This document shows, one piece after another, positions 47,938-58,040 of a stretch of DNA of 64,000 bases; the first letter of the stretch is position 1, and the number at the start of each line of letters is the position of its first letter. The position numbers were made by a program, and so were the translations under genes. The notes below the pieces were generated by a model. That model did no database searches. It saw only the letters and a program-made list of their open reading frames with translations, and was not told the DNA's origin. Origin of the DNA: Aurelia coerulea (Eukaryota > Cnidaria > Scyphozoa > Semaeostomeae > Ulmaridae); the NCBI GenBank assembly GCA_039566865.1, contig CM076943.1, forward strand, positions 42,292,663-42,356,662. The letters run 5' to 3'.

Positions 47938-49545
47938 GAACTTTAGTTAAGCCCATGGGGGCTTATTTAGTTTCGGACTCGTAACTCCCAACTGGCAAAT
48001 TGAATGCAACTCGCAACTTGTAACTCGTATAATAAGTGCAACTCGTAGCTCGCAACTACAACTCGCAATTCGCACCTAATCATATCACGATCATTCCTTT
48101 CTTTCTAAACTACTTTTACTATGTTATTTCTTATTGGGTATTTAGGTGGTATGGTAGATTTTAGGGTCTTATGTTTTTCTTTACACAGGGCTGTTTGAAA
48201 ACAATTAATGTATATAATTGATAACTTTACCCTGTTCAAATGGTGGATTTCTAATCCATGAGTTACAAGTTACGAGTTCCGAGTTGAAATTCTGTGGTAT
48301 GAGTTACATTTTATACCATGAGTTACAAGTTACGAGTTACATGTATTTTACGAGTTACTTCTTATATCATGAGTTACGAGTTATTTTTCATATAATATTA
48401 TTTTCTTTCATATAGAATATTACAAAACGTTCTACCATACTTTTCTAATTACTATACAACAATACGGGGACGATACCATAAGGAGCAAAAGACAATTACC
48501 ACCCCATGGGCAATGCATGAATAAAGGTGCACCACGTCCAATGATCCACCAAGAAATGCAAGGGAAATTAACTAAACTAAAATAACTAATTGGCTACGAA
48601 TACACAAAGAAACTGAAAAAGTAGGTGCTTATGTATGAGCGTTTGCAGCAATGGAACATTTAAAAGCGTTCTGTAGCATGAATGCATTTGAGGGTTGCCT
48701 CGAGTATCTAGCTTTTTATTGTTGTGGATGGTTAACCTTTTGTCTCCATACAGAATAAATTTGAGTAAAACCCCCGTAAAACTTCATTTGAAAGAAAGGA
48801 AAAACCATGAGCGGGACCATGAGTTAGCAATATTGCATTTACACTATTGAGAAGATCAGACCTAGGCCCGTTATAAGAATGCAGGAGGAAATGTTCCGTT
48901 GACTGTATCTCTGAAATTATGCCTAAATTTATGAATAGTTTGCTGAGTCCTACCCGTAACAGAGTGAGAATAGCTAGATCTTTTGGATCATGAATGCCGT
49001 ACACTGGTTTGTGGTTTGGGTCAAGTAATTAAAGCAAGTTAATGTTATGTTCTGTCGCATCATGAATTTCATACTTCCTGTGTGTTAATGTCCTTTGTGT
49101 TACTATCCTTATTTAACTAGTGGAAAAAAAGCTAAAATAAAAGCAACTCGTACAATAAAAGCAACTCGTAACTCGTAAAATAAAAGTAACTCGTAAAATA
49201 AAAGCAACTCGTACAATAAAAGCAACTCGTAACTCACAAAATAAAAAGTAACTCGTAAAATAAAAAGTAACTCGTTTAATAAAGGTAACTCGTAACTCAT
49301 GAAATAAAAAGTAACTCGTACAATAAAAGCAACTCGCAACTCGTAACTCGTAAAATAAAAAGTAACTCGTACGATAAAAGCAACTCGTAACTCGTAACTC
49401 GTACATAAAACTAACTCGTAACTCGTAACTCATACTTTAGTAAACCATGTTCAAATGAATAAAGATGCAATGAAACATACTCACTTTGATGGATAGAAGA
49501 TACAGCAAGGACGAGCAAAACAATAATGTAGCCAAAACCATTCAT
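43465..49545 (-). CDS. Ly6/uPAR-type GPI-anchored protein, gene 3 (three exons)
   Basis: Exons 49485-49545, 45482-45696 and 43465-43605 give a predicted 138-residue precursor with signal peptide, LU domain starting LQCYACLNEP, knot motif RKCCTTNLCN, a middle-length stalk (NTFSSTNPGNSARS) and a GPI tail ending MLFFAY. It has ten cysteines. The exon 2 protein is clearly diverged from genes 1 and 2, with only the first and third parts (LQCYAC, EACTKSQT, TCPS) held in common, while exons 1 and 3 remain similar. That pattern would fit faster change in the exposed fingers. Intron 1 (about 3.8 kb) contains a foldback element. Confidence 0.82.
44161..44728. mobile_element. piggyBac-like element, TTAA target
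   Basis: Ends CCCTATCTCACCTGGG and its complement, TTAA on both sides, 568 bp, with C and G runs inside each end. Third member of the CCCTAT family in this window. Confidence 0.75.
44733..45481. other. Gene 3 intron 2, no gene seen
   Basis: 45200-45420 is closely similar to 7150-7430 of gene 1 intron 2 (shared TTCAAGAATTTGTTTGTGCT), supporting duplication of the whole gene. Confidence 0.6.
45482..45696 (-). CDS. Gene 3 exon 2, LU domain core
   Basis: Acceptor TTTCAG, donor GTAAGT, 215 nt. It reads SVS-LQCYACLNEPSIEAC, then VITCPSGKLLYC, then GCEKPKACADSVEHYQGTTFA. Seven cysteines with the final C-x5-C spacing. The intron just downstream contains the sequence that gene 1 has turned into exon. 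Confidence 0.86.
45697..46840. other. Gene 3 intron 1, first part, no gene seen
   Basis: Contains a possible hAT-like right end (CACGCCACTG near 46262) and GGTAATGGTT at both 45869 and 46273, but no matching left end. Confidence 0.4.
46841..47757 (+). pseudogene. LINE 3' fragment with ATT tail
   Basis: WFSFNFMKLNEEKSHLLIFG, then LLGITLDPKLNFNHHV, FSYCPLIWMFRDRATNNRIN and NPAFMEDIF in one frame up to 47481, then a frameshift before GSRLWQT. The 3' end is followed by (ATT)n. Same element type as the LINE at 2816-4165. Confidence 0.78.
47891..47936. repeat. (ATT)n microsatellite
   Basis: About 15 ATT units. Confidence 0.9.
48732..49040 (-). pseudogene. LINE C-terminal fragment carried in the foldback element
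   Basis: VYGIHDPKDLAILTLLRVGL, then IQSTEHFLLHSYNGPRSDLL, which resembles the C-terminal region found in some invertebrate non-LTR retrotransposons. A fragment only, with no reverse transcriptase motifs. Confidence 0.5.
49140..49435. repeat. Tandem array of ACTCGTA-AATAAAAG units
   Basis: Roughly 17-20 bp units (AACTCGTAAAATAAAAGC and variants), about 15 copies. Shorter clusters of the AACTCGCAACT motif occur at 16935-16980, 32024-32062 and 48000-48070, at equivalent places in the three introns. Confidence 0.8.
49485..49545 (-). CDS. Gene 3 exon 1, signal peptide
   Basis: Encodes MNGFGYIIVLLVLAVSSIHQ plus one base; 61 nt, donor GTGAGT. The same ATG and the same phase 1 boundary as genes 1 and 2. 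Confidence 0.8.
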
Positions 49546-49641
49546 CTTGATGAATTCGTGTACGGTTGGTTGTGCTTCGCAAAACACTTCTTTATGGTAG
49601 AGCAAATATGCATTTGTGATATTTCTCGAATTTCATTCCAG

Positions 49642-49670
49642 TTTTATTCCAGACTCAGGACGTTGATTGG
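49642..49670 (-). promoter_or_regulatory. Gene 3 core promoter region
   Basis: AATAAAA (49642-49648, minus strand) occupies the TATA position of gene 2, with a CCAAT box at 49666-49670. Assigned by alignment with genes 1 and 2. Confidence 0.4.
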
Positions 49671-50422
49671 TTTAAATAGTACAATAGTTTCAGCTGAATT
49701 TCTTTTTTTTCTTAAAGTCCCTTTGTAAGTTACGGCTTTCAGAGCGCGTCAATAAGAAGCCAGAAGCATGATAAATCGCACGAGTGTTTTTCCCGCATTT
49801 CCAAGAGCTACACGGACACCAGGACAGGATGTTTTTGAAAAAGCCCAACAATTTGCGCACGCAAAAAATCAAGAAACTCCTGTCATACTTTTGTTGAACT
49901 TTGTTCAGTTCAGGATAAGTCTACGAGGATACAGGCGTACAGGTGGTGAACATGTAGAGACTGTTTCAGTACTGGGCAAAATTCTTAGTTAGAAACTGTA
50001 AGTACTCAAAATCTGATAATTTTAAGAAACTTTCAGTACTGGGCAAAATTCTTAGTTCCTTTCCTTATAAAGAAAATACGCGTAGGCTTTTGATTTGGGT
50101 CATAACTGACAGAAAGAAACGCGCAGAATCACTGGAACCTTCAACAATAATAAGAATGTGAGAATTTTGATTTCTAGGGAAGATGTTGACAAATGTTCTT
50201 AAAAAGTATAGCTCAAAATATGGTTTTTCAACGTCCAATTTTTCCACCTCTACCCATTTTACTCGTTTTACTTCGTACATAAAAATAACCAAACATCAAT
50301 GATCAAACCTTTGCTAGAATTTTCTTCTTGACTCGTTGCATCAATGAAGGTTTAATAACTGAATTTTGGCTATCTTTATGTACGAAGTAAAACGAGCACT
50401 AACGCACTAACCGACCAGGAAC

Positions 50423-50494
50423 TAGCCTACGTGCACACCCATTGTCCAAAGGAGGCCTAACCTTTAGAGAATGGGTCTGCAGGCACGCAGGCTA
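50423..50494. mobile_element. 72-bp palindromic MITE, shared with unit 1
   Basis: Flanked exactly by ACCAGGAAC. Same site and same family as 18686-18760. Confidence 0.75.
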
Positions 50495-50795
50495 ACCAGG
50501 AACCAGCTGAAAATGCCATTGGTCATGTAATCAACGAACATTCTAGAAGGAACGATGCGATGTGACGCACTATCTGCCACGCAAATAAACCCAAATAAAC
50601 ATCCAACAAATGAAAATAAAATCGATAAAGCTCTCTATTGTATAAATTCATTCAATAGATGTTAAAGTAAACATGTATTTTGTACTAATCTATTGTTTGA
50701 AATTGAAATCTTAAAGTTCTTTTGTAAATTGAAAGAACCAGGAACCAAGATTTTACAAAAACGAATAACTGCACGCAGCAGGCTGATAATTTCCG

Positions 50796-51938
50796 GTAGT
50801 GCTAAACACCGGAACCATCCAGAACCAGCCAGAACCATCCAGAACAATCCAGAACCAGCCAGAACCATCCAAAACCAGCCAGAATTACCCAGAACCAGCC
50901 AGCACAACAAGACATAGATAAGCTCTGACCTGACCAGGATATCGGCCTAGCCTTACCCCTCGCAAATCGGAGATACTGCATGACGCGTGGCAAAGGTTTA
51001 CCCCCACTGTCAAGGCCCCTGGATGGGGTATCAAACCCCAAATTGCTTTAAACTTTAAATGACTCGCAATGGCTGGTTCTGGGTCGTTTTGGGTGGTTAG
51101 TATCATCTCAAAAGAATTGACTTTTGTCCCCTTGTGCCTAGCCTCACTACATCAGGACCCTCAATTTGCTAGACTTATGACCTGAAGTCCCTTGTTTTCC
51201 TGTGCTCTTTGAATTGATGATGGCGCTTCGGTCAACACAACCTCGTCCGCATGCCCCAAAAAGATAAATTATCAGCTGCAGTCTTGTTACAAAAGTCTCC
51301 TGTCTCCATATGGCAGAGTTTCAGGTGATTTTGATCCATAACATACTGTGTAATAAGTCCGGAAACATTGGAGAAAGTATGAACATGTGACAAACAATGG
51401 CCGATCTTCTCGCAGACAGATGCTGTTGTAGTAGGTAATGCAAGAAACTAAAAAAGATCTTTGAAGACCTTCGTTTAAGCCTTTTGAAAGGTTTGCAACG
51501 CTAATTTGGAGTTAGGAAGCAGTACATGTGAAAAAGCAAGATTTCTTTGGAGCGAAAGTGGGCCTAAGCTTCAAATTAAGAAACTTTCACCGCAGCTTCC
51601 AGAATGAAATTGCTTGTTTTTCTCCGAATTTCGGAATTAAATGGCAAATAATGCATGAGATAGATCAAGAATTTGGTTTAACATCAAATTTTGACATGCC
51701 GCGGCCGTTTATCCTGCGCAAAACGGAATTACCGCAAAAAATTTGCGCGTGGCAAAATTTTACCGCTATTTTCAAGGCGGCAGCACGGAGCCCCTGGAGG
51801 AGATATTGAGTCCATATTGGCTTTAAATGACTCGCAGTGGCTGGTTCTGGCTGGTTCTGGATGGTTCTGGCTGGTTCTGGATGGTTCTGGATGGTTCTGG
51901 ATGGTGGTTCTGGCTGGTTCCAGTGTTTAGCACAACCG
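50796..51938. mobile_element. Foldback element with CCAGAACC repeat arms, 11-bp target duplication
   Basis: Ends GTAGTGCTAAACACCGGAAC and, complementary, GTTCCAGTGTTTAGCAC, flanked by GATAATTTCCG on both sides. Left arm 50813-50900: 10-bp CCAGAACCAG/CCAGAACCAT units; right arm 51838-51925: the complement. In the interior, a GCGTGGCAAA...TTTAAATGACTCGCA block of about 95 bp occurs twice in direct orientation (near 50985 and 51750). Confidence 0.8.
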
Positions 51939-51967
51939 GATAATTTCCGCATGTTACCAGCAAAGAG

Positions 51968-52938
51968 CATAGGAATCATTCGTCGTACATAGCCGATTGC
52001 TCGTGGCGCATGGTCGAAACCGCCAAAGCTTCATTTTCACGGACCAATCAGACGGCTAAAAGGCGAGGGAGACAAAAGAAACCCGTGAAGATTTTTCTAA
52101 ATTTTACCTACCTTCATAAAACGCAAGCAGGACAAAAAACTGCTTGAGATTTCCCGAATTTTTTTAAAGCAATCTTCTCCAGATGTTTGGGAGTACAAGT
52201 TTGGATGCCGGTTAAAATATCTCCAGGATTGGCGGAGTTATTGCCTCTCCAATAGACAAAATCGGCGAAGGCTTGTAGAGACCTGTTTACGCCACTTCAA
52301 GTCAGGCGATAAAGCCTCTTGATAAAACCTCTTTTGAATTTTATAAGTTATTTCGCAACGAGCAAACTTGTGCCATGAATGCAAAAAGTAGTACAATACA
52401 GAAACTTCCCTAGAGTATTGCCACATGACTTGAAATGCGCGAACAATCCTTTGTAGACTTTTTCAATTCACATAGAAACCGTAGGGGCATTGAATCTTAA
52501 ATAAAAGAAAATTTAGCGAAAGACAATAGCAAGAACAATTGAAAACGCAGATTGTGGCGTTTTCGGGTCGTTCTTACAACAATCACTATTGTTATTACTA
52601 TTGTCTCCCGGCCAGAATTTCTATTGTTCAAGGTTCAGTGCCTTATCGGTTTGTTTGTGACCATAACTCCACCAATCCTGGAGATATTTTAACCGGAATC
52701 CAAACTTTTACTCCCAGACATCTGGAGAGGAGATTGCTTTAAAATAATTCGAGAAATCTCAAGCAGTTTTTTGTCCTGGTTGCGTTTTATGAAGGCAGGT
52801 AAAATTTAGGAAAATCTTCACGGATTTCTTTTGTCTCTCTCGCTTTTTAGCCGTCTGATTGGTCCGTGAAAATGAGGCTTTGGCGGTTTCGACCATGGGC
52901 CACGAGCAATCGGCTATGTACGACGAATGATTCCTATG
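51968..52938. mobile_element. 971-bp palindromic element
   Basis: Ends CATAGGAATCATTCGTCGTA and its complement, with arms of at least 300 bp. It lies 30 bp from the preceding foldback element. On the right it runs directly into a 33-base G tract, and no target duplication is visible. Confidence 0.75.
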
Positions 52939-52940
52939 AG

Positions 52941-52941
<1 letters not shown>

Positions 52942-52974
<33 letters not shown>
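52942..52974. repeat. Poly-G tract, 33 bases
   Basis: Uninterrupted G run at the end of the palindromic element; the longest of many G or C runs in the window. The length may be affected by sequencing or assembly. Confidence 0.9.
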
Positions 52975-52975
<1 letters not shown>

Positions 52976-53299
52976 ATTGATGCTGCTTTTGCCGTATCTC
53001 ACTCGCAGAAGCCGCATTTCGTTTGCTTTCTTACTACTTTTTATGTGGGCTCCCTGTGGACTATCATGTGATTATCTGCACGATGAAAGGGGCTCCTTGC
53101 AAGTGTGGGGCTGGCCAGACATTTTGGCATGATCGACATGATCGGCATGATCGTTTGCAGTCAAAAGCGTGACAGTGCCAGTTGCATGCCCGGGAGGTAT
53201 TTTATTGTGAAGTGAAATGCCTGACATAGAGGTCTGTTATGAACCTTAGGTCTGGTAGATAGGTACAGTAGTGTCCCGCAAGTAAGGAACAGCTTTTTC

Positions 53300-53824
53300 A
53301 GCATAGGTTGCAAATCTTTAACTCGGCGAAAAAAGGTGGGTGTAAAATTCAATGACCAATTTCTTCTGATTGAATGGCTTGAAAGAAACTTTAGATACTT
53401 ATCTATAATTTTACCGTTGGACTTTTCAAAAATTTTGAATATTTTTGGAAATTACGGTGTATCTTACATTTCAACTCATTTGAGGATGTGACGTCATCAA
53501 ATTTCTAAATCTTAAACCAGATGAGTGACAGACTTTTGCTTGATACCATATTGTAGGCATTCATAAACTATGGTTTTCTTCGAAATTATTTCATGTTGCG
53601 TCAAACAGGCTAGAAATTCCGATGGTTTTAAGTTTTTTTGAAAATTTTTGTTGAATTCTTGAAAAAGAAGAAAAACACTCTAATTCTGAAAATATTGAAG
53701 ATTTCAGAAAATTCCAACGGTAGAATTATAGAGAATTAGCTAAAGTTTCTTCGAAGTCATTCAGTTCAAAGAAATAGGTCACTCAATTTTACACCAGCCT
53801 TTTTAAAGATTTGGAACCTATGCT
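53300..53824. mobile_element. 525-bp palindromic MITE, 9-bp target duplication
   Basis: AGCATAGGTTGCAAATC and the complementary end, flanked exactly by AGCTTTTTC. Nearly identical to 17217-17740. Confidence 0.85.
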
Positions 53825-53833
53825 AGCTTTTTC

Positions 53834-54436
53834 AATTTCGAGGTTTGATGCGTTTCTTATAAAATGACATAAACTTAGAAATCAGGGTAAAGTTTCTTAT
53901 TTAAAAAGTCAAGTACTATTGATCAGTTACTCAGATATTGGCTCTATGATTGTGATACAAAAAATTATATTTTGAATTGTACTTGTAAATTCTCACTTTC
54001 AGGAAATTATTCCAGAAAGGTGCTTTTTGCTTAGTCTGCATACAAAATTCTTGTTTTGATTTGAATAGGTACAGTTCAACTCAACTGGAGAGCTGTAAAA
54101 TTATAAGCTTTCAATGCACAGTTTTTAAATAAGAAATAAGCTCTTTTCAGACCTGAACGAGTTTCTTATAAAATGGGGTATTATTTTGAAAATCAGGGTC
54201 TGTGTTTGTTAAATTTGTGTTTCTTATATGCGGAACACTACTGTAGTTCTTTTAGAAATTTCTTATCAATGAGTCCCATAATGACCATCTGCATGCACAT
54301 CTCATTGAATTTTGCTTGAAAAACGCTACGTCAAGAAAAGGACGACGTTTTGTGTAGCAACAACGACAATAACAAAGTCAAGCCAGTCAAATCTGAAGAG
54401 ATTTCAAAATACCTTTCGATTTCAAATGGACAAACT
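53834..54436. other. No gene seen
   Basis: AT-rich. GTTTCTTAT recurs six or so times between 53276 and 54240 without a clear unit length. Confidence 0.4.
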
Positions 54437-54447
54437 TCATACACATC

Positions 54448-55135
54448 ACAGGGGGGGGGGGGGCTCTTCCATAGTAAAGGTACCTGGGGATGTGCCGAGA
54501 GCAAGGGTATACTTTTTCGGACTTCTACTCTAGCCAAGGGTATACTTTTTTGCAATTTTGGCCTAGCAGCGGTCTAGCCATGGGTATCATTTTTGACAAT
54601 ATTGGTCTAGCGAACAGTCATGCTATCATATTTGGTACAAATTTGAAAATATTGGTCCAGGAATTGGTCGAAATTGGCAGGGCCGTCGAGAGATGGGCCG
54701 GGCCCCAGGGACAGGGCAGAAAGGGGGCCCCCGGCGCCGAAGGCGCCGGAAAAAATTTTTCGGACCACGCCCTTTTATCCTTGGGCCACACCCTCCTATA
54801 CACTGTTAAAACGCTGCTGTTAGACTTTATTTAGAATCTCAGTGGGCTAACGGGCCTGAAATTGTTCCCGAAAGAAAACTACAACAAAGAAAAGATACAT
54901 ACCTTATTTCTTGCGGGCCCCCTGGTAACTACCCTGGCTACCCCCTCCACGGTCCTGGAAATTGGTCTAGCCAAGGGTACCATTTTCGTAAAAATTTGTT
55001 CAGACAATGGTCAAATTGGTCTGGCCAAGGGTACCATTTTCGTAAAAATTAGTCTAGCTAACGGTACCATTTGGAATATGCTCGCGGCAGAACCCTACCC
55101 ACAATTTGGCCAAGAACCCACCCCCCCCCCCCCCG
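54448..55135. mobile_element. G-tract MITE, 11-bp target duplication
   Basis: Starts ACAG plus 13 G in all and ends with a C run plus G, flanked exactly by TCATACACATC (54437-54447 and 55136-55146). The interior repeats GGTCTAGCCAAGGGTA as in 27996-28305. It contains the nested hAT-like MITE below. Confidence 0.82.
54678..54957. mobile_element. hAT-like MITE nested in the G-tract MITE
   Basis: Starts CAGGGCCGTCGAG and ends CACGGTCCTG, flanked exactly by GAAATTGG (8 bp). Confidence 0.78.
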
Positions 55136-55413
55136 TCATACACATCGGTTGGAAATTTCCTGATATTCATGCAAGTGGGTTAGGAATTCTTCAATATTCT
55201 GTCATACAAATGGTTCATTTTGTCAAAGTCCAGATGCAGGGTCGAATCATTGTCACAGTGAAGTACTGTCCCTGGGGTTGCATGATTCTGCTAACTTCTG
55301 TTTGCAAAGGTGTAAAATATCGTTGAAACGCATAATTTTTTACCGGGTGAGTTTGAAAATGTCCGCTGTTTGAGAAATATCGTCCAAGATTACATACGCA
55401 ACCAACTTGTAAT

Positions 55414-55450
55414 ATTCAGTTCAGTTCAGTTCAGTTCAGTTCAGTTCAGT
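55414..55450. repeat. (TTCAG)n microsatellite
   Basis: Seven or so TTCAG units directly before the inverted repeat element at 55451. Confidence 0.85.
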
Positions 55451-57731
55451 ATGGAGCGTGATTAAGGCCAAAACTAAATCGTCAAATAAAACCCACATTT
55501 GGAAATAAAATCCGACAAAATGAAATAATAATCTCCTACAAATACTCATTTCGAAAAAAAAATGCATTTCGAAATCGCGAGACAATATTAAATGCAGAAA
55601 AAAACACAATATGAAATCCAAATCAAAATAAAAATAAAAAGCATAATCTTAAATGAATTTACAAGACGAAATCAAAATGCAAACACAAAATCCAATCCAC
55701 AAGGAAATATGCAAGACTAAATCGAAATATGAAACGAAATCCTAATCCTTATTTGAATCATAAATAAAAAAGACAAGATGAAATCAAATCGTAGATTGAA
55801 AGCCGAGACGAAAGCTTAAACAAAATGACAAACGGAAATCCTAATTCGAAATGGGAATGTGACACCCAACACCAAATCTAAAGCAAGATGAAATCCAAAT
55901 GTAATCAGAAATCCCAATACGAAATAAATAAAAAATTAAAATGTGCAAGACGAAATCAAAATCTAAAATGAAATGAAAAGTTAAATCATAAATGTAAGGC
56001 GAAAACTGTCTGCTTCAAATCTTGGTGGATGCTATGTTGGGAGCCCCTCGTGCGCACAGTACATATTTGAAAGAAAAGTCTCGTTTCCATGTTCAAATGG
56101 CCATTTGCAGAGCGAAATCGGTCATGCCCTAAGTGAAATCGCTCATGCGCTAAGTGAAATCGCTCATGCGCTAAGTGTAATCGCTCATGCGCTAAGTGAA
56201 AAACAAATCGAGCGCGCTTATAAGAATAGCAGTAGGCCCACAGTCGCACCGCTGAGTCTTCAGCTCGGTTGGTGTTAGAGTCTGCGCGCAGGCTAGGTTG
56301 GTGGCTAATTCAAGGAGAGCATCGCATCGGGCATTGCTTTGATAATGATGTTCATGATCATGATTATGATTATTACTATGATGATGGTAGATTCAATTTT
56401 GTTAAATTTCGGAAAAAGCTCAACCTGAATTTGAAAAGTTGAGAAATTTTTGTAATTTGCAGTTTTTATTCTTCCTGGCTCACAACTTGAAAACTAAAGT
56501 AAAGATTGCATTCATTTCAGCAAACTCCAAAAAGTTTCCATTGACAAATTTGACTTCAACTTCAGAAAGAAGGAAAGAAGGATATGGTCATGAACTTCAA
56601 ATCCACTTATTTTTTTACTACACATTTTGTCGATACATGTTCTAAATATAGGCACCTTCGGGACATAAAAGAATTGGTCTTTTTGCATTAACACATAAGA
56701 AACTTTTGGTATCAAACTAGCCCCAAATTTCAAGAAACTATCTGCCAGCCCGGACCTGATTTTTTTCAAAAAGCTTTGAGAGGAATAAAGAGGAAGTAGA
56801 GTGCACCCAATTTTTTATAAGAAAAATCTTACAAGGAATAGTTGCCCCAACTTTTCAAAACTTCAGAAACTACACTTCCTAAGTTGAAAATTGTTCAAAG
56901 AGCAACTGTTTTGACATTGTTTGGGTACTTGTTTTGTAGCGTTTCTAATACTGAACCGAACTGAATTTGAGACATTCAAAAATTTGATAAGAACCTTATC
57001 CCCGCAAGTTTATTCCCTATAAACTTCCCATAACTTCTGAAAGTTTCTTCCTGCGAAAGTTTCTTCCCTTAAAGACAGAGTCTAAACATTTCTGGAGGGA
57101 AGTCAAAGGTGCAAACTTCAAAACTTTCCTCTTGACACGTGCTTGTGACAAAAGCACGCCTGCTGTCGTTGGGAACCGAGCCGAACGCTTAGCGCGACTC
57201 TGGGCCTACTGCTATTCTTATAAGCGCGCTCGATTTGTTTTTCACTTAGCGCATGAGCGATTTCACTCAGGGCATGACTGATTTCACTTAGCGCATGACC
57301 GATTTCGCTCTGCAAATGGCCATTTGAACATGGAAACGAGACTTTTCTTTCAAATATGTACTGTGCGCACGAGGGGCTCCCAACATAGCATCCACCAAGA
57401 TTTGAAGCAGACAGTTTTCGCCTTACATTTATGATTTAACTTTTCATTTCATTTTAGATTTTGATTTCGTCTTGCACATTTTAATTTTTTATTTATTTCG
57501 TATTGGGATTTCTGATTACATTTGGATTTCATCTTGCTTTAGATTTGGTGTTGGGTGTCACATTCCCATTTCGAATTAGGATTTCCGTTTGTCATTTTGT
57601 TTAAGCTTTCGTCTCGGCTTTCAATCTATGATTTGATTTCATCTTGTCTTTTTTATTTATGATTCAAATAAGGATTAGGATTTCGTTTGACATTTAGATT
57701 TAGTCTTGCATATTTCTTAATCACGCTCCAT
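55451..57731. mobile_element. 2.3-kb foldback element with GAAATC-rich arms
   Basis: ATGGAGCGTGATTAA at the left and its complement at the right. Arms of about 800 bp. The left arm is a degenerate run of GAAATC/AAATC-type words and, further in, tandem ATCGCTCATGCGCTAAGTGA units; the right arm is the complement. The centre (about 56250-57190) has no recognised gene. No target duplication was clear. Confidence 0.75.
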
Positions 57732-57926
57732 ATGCATCAGTTCTTTGTGTAATTAGAGAATAACCCAAAAACAACTAAAAATGGCTTGTTCAGAGTCTCA
57801 TTAAGCCATAGGCTATGCATTTTCAAAGTTTTCAAAAGTTCGTAACTTTTTCTCGCCCACCCGGTATGCATTTGGCTGACTCATCCATAAAATATCTCTC
57901 AGTTGTTCATAAAATACGGTAATGAT

Positions 57927-58040
57927 TTATAATGTTGAAAACATAATAACAAAAACTGTAGCCATTGTTGTTAAAAATCCATGGAGAATTGGTATTGAAT
58001 TTCTTGCAGAGTTACATAAATTTGTATCGCAACAGTTCAG
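57927..58040 (-). CDS. Gene 4 exon 3, knot motif and GPI signal
   Basis: Acceptor TTTTCAG, then LNCCDTNLCNSARN and a hydrophobic tail, TAA stop; 38 codons, the same length as gene 2 exon 3. It is too short for an ORF search without splicing; recognised from the CC-x4-LCN motif. Confidence 0.82.
   Translation of the reverse strand: MNCCDTNLCNSARNSIPILHGFLTTMATVFVIMFSTL

Larger units (their letters stand above)
48243..49448. mobile_element. Foldback element with tandem-repeat arms, 9-bp target duplication
   Basis: Flanked exactly by GTTCAAATG (48234-48242 and 49449-49457); the paralogous site near 17903 is empty. The left arm (to about 48385) consists of GAGTTACGAGTTA-type repeats and the right arm (49140-49435) of the complementary TAACTCGTAAAATAAAAG repeats. 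Between them lies a LINE fragment. It is in intron 1 of gene 3, ending 36 bp from exon 1. Confidence 0.8.
49458..50795. repeat. Duplication unit 3: flank upstream of Ly6 gene 3
   Basis: Aligns with units 1 and 2 up to AATAATTTCCG, where the foldback element 50796-51938 is inserted. Further similarity reappears near 53060 (ATCATGTGATTATCTGCACGA). Confidence 0.75.

Noticed and set aside
49113..49433. Tyr/Leu/Val-rich repetitive open frames
   Set aside because: Translations of the CTCGTAA tandem array, not a protein.
49140..49435. Regular repeats resembling a CRISPR array
   Set aside because: Units are contiguous without unique spacers, and the DNA is eukaryotic.
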